From positions 38,776,513 to 38,840,512 of the forward strand of contig NC_092859.1 of NCBI RefSeq assembly GCF_032062135.1: a stretch of 64,000 nucleotides of DNA, written 5' to 3'. Of this stretch, positions 34,888-46,800 are shown piece by piece. How positions within the stretch are numbered: the first letter of the stretch is position 1; the number at the start of each line of letters is the position of its first letter. A program made the translations under genes and the position numbers. The DNA comes from Pyxicephalus adspersus. Its lineage: Eukaryota; Chordata; Amphibia; Anura; Pyxicephalidae. The notes beneath the pieces are model-generated. The model ran no database searches, was not told the DNA's origin, and was given only the letters and a program-made list of their open reading frames with translations.

Positions 34888-37800
34888 CTGAGTAATAAGC
34901 ATAATATAAAATTGTTTATCAAACCAAAAATAAGTGCAGTGTGTAGCTTAAAAAAACATTCAGTACATATCTGCAACACACACTCTTTCTTTCTAATATT
35001 TTAACGCTTCACAAAAGTAAAACATACCCCAAATTTTTAATAACCTCCTAAGTTCCACTTTGAGCTGACAATACAGTGCTTCTATTGCACCTAAATCTCA
35101 ATGCTGTTTTTAGCTCTGTGTTATTTTTAAACAGCCAGTGTTGAAAGTCTTCAATAACTGTACTGCTTTGCCATACATGAACAAAGCCTAGGTACAGTTT
35201 AAACATAAAATGAAGAATAAACTCAGGCTGCTTGACTTACTTGAGGTGGTGGAAGTCATGATATTCTGAATATGGCAGGAAGGGGAGGTAGAAGCCACAG
35301 TGTGTAATAGTAGCAAATATCAGAGCAAGAGAGAACCACAATGTAATGGTTACTAGATGGGAGCCCATCAGCATTGGTCCAATCATGACAGGCAACATGA
35401 TGGAAATCTGTGATACATATAATAAAAAACATAAAATATTCAAAATAAAACCATGCTACACATAGATTTTTTGGGACATTAATGCAGTATAAGTATTTGC
35501 TTTCTGCAATGGACCTACAAATTAGTAAGCAGCATTTCAGCTTTCAAACTTTGCTTTCAACATTGTTCATTATTAGACAACCTCTGATAATTAGATTAAA
35601 TTATTCAGCATATACAATCATGGCAAAAAAATATTAGCACCCTAACATTAATGTCTGAAAATGCACCACTTCTCCCAGAAAATCTTTGCAATTACTAATG
35701 CTGTAGTATTGTCATGTTTAATTCTTTTGTTGGCACTGGAAGAACACAAAGCAGTGAAAAAATTTTGAGACGTTCCACAACAAATGCACCCATGGAAGAA
35801 ATAACTGGTGTTAATCGCCTTCTGTAACAATCAATTAATCTTTTACATCTCTCTACTAGAATTTCGGACCACTCTTCCTTTGCCAGCTGCTCCAGGTCTC
35901 TCAGATTTGAAGGGTGCCTTCTCCCAACTGCTCTTTTAGGATCTCCCCACAGGTGCTCTATGGGATTTAGATCTGCACTCATTGCTGGCCACTAGTGTTG
36001 GTCGAATACCTCACTATTCGATTCGGCAGCTATTCGCTCGAATGTAGCAAAATTATTCGGGTGGTTGAATTTCAAAGTTGAACACCATTAAAGTCAATGG
36101 GAGGAAAAATTTGGGTTTTTTTCAGCACTGTGTAGAGCTTCTACAGCCTCCAAACAGATGTAAAAAAATACATTATAAAAGGATACATAAAAAGATACAT
36201 TGTAAAAAGATACATAACACTATTACATACCCCTGTACTTCACATGAAGATTAAAGAGCACCTGTCACATCAATATTAGGCTAAAGCTAGGTACACACTT
36301 CCAATAATTATTGTTAGAAAACGAACGATTACGACCGATCAACAATTATGCACGATTATACTTGAACAATCATATTGTGCACAATTCGAACGATGCAGGG
36401 AGGGACATGTAAAGGAGAAAGTGTACCGCAGACACATGCACAATCACTGAACGACCGTACACAGGATAGATAGTGAAAGATCGTCGGCCAATCAGATCCA
36501 CCGTGGCGGCCGTTCGAAAGACGATCCTTGTTCCTCGGCGTCCTTGGACCTTGGCGTCCTTGAACTCAATGGGGGATTTTTCAAGCGTTTTTAAGCTTTT
36601 ATGAAAGCTTCCATTGAAAACAATGGGGGCTTTTATAAACATTTTTAGCAGGACTTTGGAATCTGGAAGCCCCCTTTAATAAGGTGACTCCCAGATCTCC
36701 ACAGCCCCACCCTGGGGAATGAGTACAGGGGTACATAAATCCCCTTACTCATTCCCTGAAAGGGTTAAAATATAAGTAAAAAATAGGACAAGGCTTTATT
36801 TAAAATTATTTTATTAATGTGTGTGTTTGTGTAATTTAACTTAAAAAATAAAACGCTGGATAAACGCGGGAAAACGCTTCCATTAAACTCAATGGAAGCT
36901 TTTTCAAGCGTTTTTAAGCTTTTATGAAAGCTTCCATTGAAAACAATGAGGGCTTTTAAAAACATTTTTAGCAGGACTTTGGAATCTGGAAGCCCCAAAT
37001 TGTGTAATTTACTTTTTTTTTTTTTTTTACAGGTTATCCCAATGACAGGATGATTTTCAGGGTTGCAATGAACCTGGAAATACTCCTGACAGTGAGGGAT
37101 TGCAGGGCACTAGGGGTTAAATGAGGACAGGCCTCTCCATTCACCCCTTGTGCTCTGGCTGAGGTTTTATATTTCTCAGCCATTCAGCACTAGAGATGAA
37201 TGGGGAGACTTGTGCCCATTCATCCCTAGTGCTCTGTGATTGGCTGAGAAATAGGAAATCCTGATGACAGCTCAAGCATCATCAGGATTTCCCTTTCCTC
37301 AGCCAATCAGTGGAGCAGAGCAATCAGCAGAACTTTACTATGCTGACAGCTTTGCTCCCTTGATCGCTCCACGATCAGTGGAGCAGAGCTGATATCCATT
37401 CAACCTCTATTGCCCTCGTATTGCCTGCAGTTACAGCTAATTGAAGGCACCTGTTTTCAATTAGCTGTGACCGCAAAGTTCCCACGGTACAGGAATCCCA
37501 CAATGACATTATGATTCATAATGTCATTGTCGGATAACCTGTAAAAAATAAAAAAGAACAAGTTTAAAATAAAAAACATACGAAATAAATAATTTAAGAA
37601 AAAAAAATCTTGCTTGTTATACAACCTTTGCTTGATATACAGCCTTTGTGCTAGAACTTGCATGGGTCAATATAAGTAATAAAACCGCGCGCTCCCCGTA
37701 TTTACCTCTGTCGAGACAAAGCCACAACTGCCAATGAGCATCATTACGCCAGTTACTACCATTCAGTGAACAACCCATGCTTTATCACTCTGTGAGTTAC

Positions 37801-40800
37801 ATAACATCTCCTCCTCCTCCCTTCTCAGCACCATCTTAGTAAGCACTCAACTCTTCTCAGCAAGGTAAAGTGAGGTTAAATCTTCATTTATTTCATCTAA
37901 TTGCTTTTGTATTTATGTATTTTAGTATTAGGCAGTGTTTAAAATATTTTATACAGCCCCATCAATGTATAATATGCCAATAACAATAGGATTTTTTTTT
38001 CATCGGAACGGATTAATCATTTCCCTTTTATTTCTTATAGGAAAAATTTGTTTGGTATAAGTCCTGTTTGGTAAGTCCAAGGATCTGGAACGGATTAGAA
38101 ACTTATACCAATGTACCACTGTATTTAGTACAATTCTGAAAAGGTGCCAATCATTTTGTCCAGGCACTTTTGATGTTTTGTGTGGTATATCTCAGATTAT
38201 TTTTTCTTTGCTTTTTTGTGTTCTTCCAGGGCCAACAAAGGAAATAAACATGACAATACAAAAGCATTTGTAATTGCAACCATTTTCTGGGAAAAGTGGT
38301 GCATTTTCTGACATAAATGCAAGGGTGCCAGAATTTTAGCCATGATCAAATACAATTTTTAGATAGAATATATATAGGTTAGAACCTTTATTAGTTTGTT
38401 TTTGTTTATGTGCAGTGAAAGGATGAGATAGCAAAGCTGTGGTAAACAGATGTAGTTTTTACGTGTTACAATAAGTTTTTTCACCAGACACTGTTGTAGT
38501 GTTTACTAGTGGAAAACTTGTCTTGGGATGCAATTCTTAGTAAAACATAGTTAGAAGCTCATTCAGTTGAATTGCTCATCATCTTAGCCAATCCAACTGG
38601 CATAATGGCAGACAGACCTAATTGTTGATAGATGAAAGACATAAGCAGCCAGGGATTGATTCAGCCATCAGATGTCACCTGTAATTAACCATTTCATGTT
38701 TTCACTATAGACTATTCATGCTCACTTAAGTCTCAGCACTGTAAAGTCTGTGAATTTAAAAAGGAGTCATTTATAAGGAAAGTTCCATTCTTGAATGGTC
38801 TCTGGTACTACATTCTATGGTTTAATACATTCAGTGTTACTTAACAGCAGCTAATAGAGAGGTGCTTTAAAGAGACTTTACCAGCAAAATAAAAAAAAAA
38901 AAAAAGCTAAAATAGTTCAATTTTTTTGCAAAATCCCAATAGTTTTGATTATTAGTATTAAACTAGAAAAACTGAAGTTACTGAAGTTACTAGTTAAAAA
39001 AAAAACTGAAAAACTGAAGTTACTAGTTACAATGTCACCTACTTACAATGTGTTCCAGAGGATGAATATTGTGTGACACTACTCCCACAGGGGCCGTCCA
39101 TTCATGGTGTATTTTATGGAAATGTTTGTAAATGCTTGGGTGATGAAACATCCTACACAATGCAAAACATATAACCAGTTACTGCACAAATACCTCTTAA
39201 AATGCACACCTAAATATGAACAAAACAAGGCGAGCCCTGGATTTGAAAAGGTTGGGTATATAATAGAAACTTTGTTGGATTTGTATTTTTGTCCCCATTG
39301 TTGGGACATTAGGTGAAGTAAAATCTCTCCAGCATGGACAAAACACTAAGAGGTCTTCAACAAAAACAAAACACGTAAGGAAGGGTTAGAAGCCCTGTCA
39401 GGATATTATTTGATCTGTGGCTTCCTGTCCTATGACAACCACTCCACTCATTTCTTGTCTTGCATTCACAGGACTGTCAATAAGGAACCATTACCCCGAG
39501 GGACAGTAAAAAAAAATCAGACAGATTATTGTCTTCCCTGGGCAGGCCTGAAATTCTGACTGTTTACAGTTCACTGACTGCATGCTTCTTCCATGTCAGT
39601 GTCTGACAAAGTGAAGCCAAGATTAGGATCCAGATCTAGTGAAGCCAAGATTAGGATAGAAACATTGGAGTTTGTACAGTATATAGGAAAGTAGGAAAGG
39701 GTTAGATCTATGTACAGGTTGTTTTGCTGAAGATATTTCTGTTGAGGGGGGAATGCCTAACTTCCTGTAATTTAAAAAATAAAAATAAATACATTTTAGC
39801 TCGGTCTGACTTCTGAATCTTTACCTTACCTGTGAGAATAGTAAAAAAGTACTTCCTCACTAAGTGAAAAAATGGTGAGCTCCAGGAGAACCCACTGGAA
39901 TGTGGGCAGTTCTATGCCACATGGATTGCCCCGCCACTGCATGAATGGGTACATGAGAAGAACCATAGGGATGGAAATGAAGACTTGGGTGAAGAATGCA
40001 TTTTTTACTGTATGCTTCATCTTACCAGGGTCCACCTAGACTCAGGAGATAGAAGACAATAATGTCAAACCAAGTCACACTAAGCAGTAAAACAAAGATA
40101 AAGGCAACACCTCTAAAAACGGAAGTAGCAGTTCTTTTATTAATGACAGGTTCTATTTACATCGTACAATTGATGAAAGGCCAGTACCCTAAGTTATATA
40201 AATATAAGTTACTGAAGTAACTCTGCAGAGCCTTTATATGCATGAATTATGTGTACTGGTATGTTTGTAGGTTTATTTTATACAACCTAAATAAGGGATT
40301 TTATCTAGTTTTAATCAAGTTTGCAACAAAGAGACGCTAATTTTTCGAACCTTTCCAGGTTCTATTTACAAGTAGGCCTGAAAATCAGAAAGAGGTAAAA
40401 ATAAACACTTTTACTGAAATCAAAGTCCCATGTACAGCTAGGTCTAAGATCCAAACTTGTTCTACAGGGACAAAAGTATTAAGGAATCAATGTGAATAAG
40501 TCTTGGACTAACATATTTCTAATAGGACTAAAGTACTAGCAAGCTGTGGAGACTTGTGGAGACGCTTGCCCTTTCCTTCCATGAATTTAAACATAGAATA
40601 TCTTAATTTATCTAGAATACCTAAACTAGGCAATACACAATTATACTTTAAATATATTTTTGGAAAATCTTGATTTCCAGAGAAAACGTTATGTCTCACA
40701 CACCAATAGATGTCTTTTAAAAGACATGAACTCTCCACTGATCAAGAATTAAGCTATTTATTTACTGCACAGCTGTTCATAAACCTTGTTTTTTTTTGTT

Positions 40801-43800
40801 TTTTACACTTGTATTCTTCTTTTAAAATGTAAACAGTAAAAAACAAATAATAAACCAGTAAAATTTTGGGCAAGAACAGGTTTACTTAACGTATCGTGAA
40901 CATGAACATGAAGCAGTCACTTCAATACTGAAAACAAAAAAAATCTTTCTTGAAAGCTACAAAAACGTAACAACCTGATAAAACAAGAGCACTGTAATAA
41001 AGTCCAAATAGACCTTCCTAATATATTAATTATCTAATAATGTAGTTCAGGTGCATAGGCAGTAATCAGTATGCAAACTGTTTATCTGCTAAGTACTGTA
41101 GCAAATGTTAAAATAAACCCTACATAAGCAGAACAACATTTTTATACTGTGACCTGTGCTTTTGTTATTCTAATCTGCATGCACAGAATATTTCAGAAAA
41201 ACCTACTGGATTATTTTTTTCTGGCTGGATTTTGTAGCGGGTAATGAAATTCGGTTTTCTTGTCAGGTCAATCTTTATTAACAAAGCATTAGGAATCCAG
41301 AATGACAAGCCGGGGATTAACATTGATCCTGCAGGACAGACGGAATGATATATAAATAAATTAAAGACAGTGTGTGACAATGTTAAGAAAAACCAAGGAC
41401 AAAATACCTGTTAGTTCAACACTAATCCAACTGCAGCTGCCCTTCCCTGTAGTTTAGTTATATATCTTGTACAACATTCCATTGTTATTTGGTTAGCCGT
41501 GTGCTTTATAGTGGTGAGTATGATCTTTTGAGGATGTTTTGTGAATTTCATATTTTACACATTATTGTCAATAGAATTATTGTATATCTGTGTGACTGTA
41601 CATGTATATGTTAATATTAGGTCTCAATATTTGATTTATCCTGAAGAAGCGATTTAATAATCACGAAACGTGTTGATGTAAAAATAGAACTACCAGAGAC
41701 CATGTGTTATAAAGAGATTAATGTTTAGGATCTTTGAAAAAGAATATGTAATGTATATTGTAACATTGTCTATGTCATATAGGCAATCATTCACTTTTTA
41801 TCTTGTTTTTAAAAAATGATTAACTAATAAAATATTTATTGTTTAACTTTACTTTATGCCTTAAAAGTCCCACTTTTCTGCACATAATGAATATTGTCTA
41901 AATTAATTGGAATGTTGCATTGTATCTTTCAGCTGTTATTATTCACTGACCAGCAAATTTCTATTTATTCAAAGTAATATATCTTGTGATAGGGTGTCCC
42001 ATGGCTTGGCTGGAAAAGTTTTAGATGGGGTGTATATAGCTCCCAGACTAAGGCGATTTGTTTGTTAAGGGCTTCAGGGAACTGTATGGTAGTCTGCCAG
42101 ACAGTTGGCTTTTAGAGAGCACAGGTGCTCTATTTAGATTTGCAACAGCAGTAGACTGCTGGGAGCTCAGTTAAACCCGGGAGCCATTGCTTTAGGTAAG
42201 TGTGAATAAATACTACAACACAACAGACAGGTATATGGAATAAATGGTGCTGAGCAGTCCTTGTAACACATTAAAGATCACATGCTATTAATGTGAACAC
42301 TATATACCGTATATGCCCATGAACCCTTTCTGCTTCTAAATGTTCTTAACTCTTCCTTACTATTATCTAAATTGGGCCATTGGATGTCCTGGAAATTGAT
42401 GGATCCACACTCCTCCAGGGAAAGGTAGATATAAGGCTTACCTTCATTAAATTCAAGTGCTCTATGCTCCCCACCCTCTGACTGTCTAAACCTAACCATA
42501 CTCTATGGAAAACATGAAGGGAAAATAGCTCAGGATGAAAACTATTTTAATCTCCCTGATGGTCTGAATAATAAGTGTTTTTAAATGTCAAAACACTACC
42601 TGTAAAAATATCCATTATTTTAAATTTCCTGCCTGGTCCCACCCTCCAGCCACAAGGTCGCGCCCTCTAGCCACATGCTTGCACTGCCCGGCAAGCTATT
42701 GCGTCCCCTGGCCTCGCGTACCCCAACGTTCACATGCAAGGGATGCAGATGCGGGCCGGCATCGCTGGAGGACACAGCAGGCACCACTGGGGACCAGGTA
42801 AGACTTGAAAACTCCCTGCCAATTCCAGGGATTACCACTTTGGTACTGAAAATTAACCCAAAGCCACACTCGGGAATACCGCCAGGGAGGTTAAAGTAAA
42901 AAGCCATCTTTAGTTTGCTGCTTTATAAGATAGAGAGGAAACTACTAAAGAGGTAGTTAGTGGCCCAGCCAGGCTAGGATTTGTTTTGATGGGCTTTTTT
43001 CACATTTTGATACAATAAAGCACCCAGGATGGAGCCTGAAGTTTTTTTTTTCCTGAGAACTGACTGTGTGCTGCCTGATTTTGAACTGCTACAAGCAAAC
43101 CCCCACAGCAAACTCACAATGCAGTTTGGTCACATTCCAGCCCCACCTATTTGTGTATTGCCAGTGATGGAAAAGCAATGGACAGATGAATAACCCTCCA
43201 CTATCTTCTACTGTCACTGGATTGCTCATTAGAACATGTGCATGCTGCAGGGCCTGATTTGTTCAGAGTTTGTTATAAAGGCAAATTCAAAAATGTATCT
43301 GATTAATTTAAACATAAAAATGTTTTAATAATATTTAAATTATTACAGACAGTAACTTGCTAATATTGTGCATTATAAGTAAACTGTGTAGTAAACAGCG
43401 TAGTGTAGCTGTAAATCTTCAGACAAGTAAAACAAACACATACTGCTCAGTTGTATAATTACCCAAACAGTATATGGCTAATTCATTTCCACCATAGTAG
43501 TTGTGCAGCTTCACCCACTGGGCTTGCCAGAAGTCGCCTGATGCTCCCCAGAAATGTTGAAGATGCCTAAACCCGGGATAAAGTCAGAAAAAATAATGTA
43601 CAATTAGATTGGGTTCAGGATGCCAATATATGGTCAGTGAGACATTTATTTAACTACTGCAGCTACAATCATCTGAAACAATGAGTTGAAGCTTAGTAGT
43701 AGTATAATAAATAAACATTAAATTTGAATTCCTGATGGATACTACAAATACCATTTACACTTTTATGTGTTCATAAAAACCAATAAAATGTATCCATGTT

Positions 43801-43861
43801 TATCATTTCTAAATTCCACTGTTACTCTGCCACTATTATTGTTAATATTATTATTATTATC

Positions 43862-43896
<35 letters not shown>

Positions 43897-46800
43897 GGAT
43901 TTATATAGCGCCAACATATTACGCATCACTGTACAATAAATGGGGGTTGCAAATGACAAACTAATACACAGATGACCCTGCCCCGAAGAGCTCACAATCT
44001 AGTAGGTGGGGGAATTTACACACAATAGGATGGGAGATATGTAGTGGTAGGAAGTAGTGGGGGTTTCAAAAGACAGTTTATATTTATATAGAGTATATTT
44101 TTACCAGATCAAAAGAGTAATTGGGACAAGAACTGTGAAGGAATTTGAAGGCAAAGCACAGGAGCTTGAATTTGATTCTAAGGTGAAAGGGATGCCAATG
44201 GAGAGAACTACAAAGAGATGCAGCGGAAGAGGAGCTGAGGGAAGGATGGATGAGTCTGGCTGCAGCATTCATAATAGATTGTAGAGGAGAGAGTCGGGTT
44301 AGTGGAATACCAGAGAGGAGGATGCTACAGTAGTCCAGGCAAGGGATGATAAAAGCATGTACAAGGAGTTTGGTGGTCTCTGGGGACAGGTAGGGGCGGA
44401 CTTTGGAGATGGTGCGTAGGTGACAAGAGATGGGAATGTTCTGAATATGGGGGATGCCAGGACAATGTGTCTGAGGGGAGGGTTCAATAACAGTGTTATT
44501 AACAGTTAGATATGTCAAGAGGAGATTTGGAATTTGAGGGGGGGATGATGATGAGTTCTGTTTTATCCAGGTTGAGTTTCAGGAATCGGTCAGACATCCA
44601 TTATGAGATGGCTTGAGATGGCTGACAGGCAGCATGAGACCTTATCCAGGACTGAGGGAGACAGGTCAGGGGTGGACAGATAAATTTGAGTGTCATCAGC
44701 ATACAGATGGTACTGTAAGCCAAAGAACAATATCAGAATACCGAGAGAGGAGGTGTACAGAGAAAAGAGGACTAGTCCAAGGACTGACCCTTGGGGAACA
44801 CCAACAGGGAGGAGAGTGGGAGAGGAGGAATTACCAATGAAAGAAACTTGAAAGGAACGTTCAGACAGATAGGAAGTAAACCAAGACACAGCAGTGTCAC
44901 TGATACCAATGGAGCGCATGATTTGTATTAGAAGGTAAATCTGCTACTACCAGGTCCTTCCCAGTGACATAACATCTCTATCACACACATCAGCCCTCAC
45001 ACATTGGTCTTTCCCCTGTATCCCTCCTTCACCACACAAACATTGTATTTATATAGCGCCAACATACTATGCAGAGCTGTACATTAAATTAGGTTAATGA
45101 GTGCCTGACCTGTAAAAACATTGATGAAAGGTTGCACTAAACTAAAGTCACAATACTTACCAGATAGGAAGCCCCAACGAATTCAGAACTATAGTACTGC
45201 TGAAACTTTCAGCATTTAAATTTACCCTTTATGAAGGCTATACTGTTTACTACAGATATGGAATGTTCAAGAATATATTGTACAGATGTAGTTACTGCTA
45301 GTTTTCAAATGCTGGATCTTTTTAGGATCTAGTGACCTAGCTAAGTTAAGTATATGATTTTAAAGGCAATCCTATCTTCATTTTAATCATTTATTTTCTC
45401 ATTTTAATTTTGCATAAAAACTGACTTTACAAATAATAATTGCCACTGTGTAATATACAGCATTGCAATACATGTGTTTTGGGTGTGTTGATGTGCCAAT
45501 AACTCAATGATTACTAAAGATGTCCTCTTTAACTTGGAACATGCACACTTCACACCATAGGTTGAAGCTGATTGATTTCTGTCTGCCTACAAGTTGTTGA
45601 AAAGGACAAGAATCAGTTTCAACCTATATGGCTGAAGCATGCACTCAGTTCCAGTGGAGGCCTCTAGAACACATCTTAATGGAAATACAACCACATAGTT
45701 GTCAGGTGATGTGCAGATGAGTATTTGTTAATCTAATAAAACACATTGTTCCCGAAGGAAAACAAATATTTAGGTAGTTATCTTGGAGTTATTTTCATGA
45801 AACCTCAGCAGCTTTTTAATTTGCTTTTTTGAAATTATTACTGCAGTACAGCAGCTAAGAGCTGCAAAGTGGAAATATAAAGCGTCCTATCTGTGCTGTA
45901 GGACTCTGCACCGAGTTGCTTGCCTGTCCTCATATAGAGAAGCCCCAGATAAACCATGTCCCAATAATTACTGCAATATATAACATGGATGTAGTTGTAA
46001 CATTTTAGACACACTAATTGGAAAAGAACAGAGTTCTGTGTATAACCTCACCATGTGACTGTGTTTCTGAAGGAAGCAAACATAAGTAGTCCAGTGCCTA
46101 ATACAAAAGCTACTTTCTTCATGGAGTCCCAAAGCTGTCCACCCTACAGTGAAACATGAAAAATTACTGGTTTAATACATGTAAAAATAGTAGTCTACAG
46201 ATATTTTTTACATTCATTTTTTCTTGACCTTTACATGCAGACTAAACTGTCCAGCAAAGTACCAGTAGTTATAGGAACCAAGCAGAATCAATAATTATTT
46301 CCAACTAATTTAGGACATAAGAAACAGGTTATTTCCCTATTAGCACACTTTTTATACATACAGGTAATTTCCTGAATATCTGTTAGTCTATTTACATTTT
46401 GTGACCATTTGTGATTTATTTGAGTGCATATCCTGAAAATTGGGGCGTGTCTTATGCAATTCAGATTGAAAAACTGCTGTCAATCACTAATTGGAAAAGA
46501 CAGATGTATCTATGTGCGTATACACTATATATTGGCAGTAATATGGGACATTGACATTTACTTGTTTAAACCCCAGGGTACTTAGCAGGAGCCAGAGTTT
46601 AGGCTGTTTATACACGTGCTTTTTGTTTACCAAGGTGTTCTAAAAAGCCTGTTGTCTAGAGATCAGTCTCTTCATTTCCCACTACCTGTTGGTTCCTGCA
46701 GTGTTCTGCATTGTGTATTGGTATTCCACTCTGACCATTGCCTGGACCTGGATTATACTTGCCTGCCAGCTTGCCCTCACTGACTCCTGGACCTGGGTTA

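Larger units (their letters stand above)
35616..38345. mobile_element. Tc1-like transposon, split by nested insertions
   Basis: The ends are long inverted repeats. CATGGCAAAAAAATATTAGC near 35624 mirrors GCCAGAATTTTAGCCATG near 38330, and similarity continues inward for about 150 bases. The left part keeps the transposase C-terminus. The middle (35993-38050) is occupied by other repeats, including a hAT-like end, a hAT MITE, a TIR element and a Tigger-like element. Confidence 0.75.
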
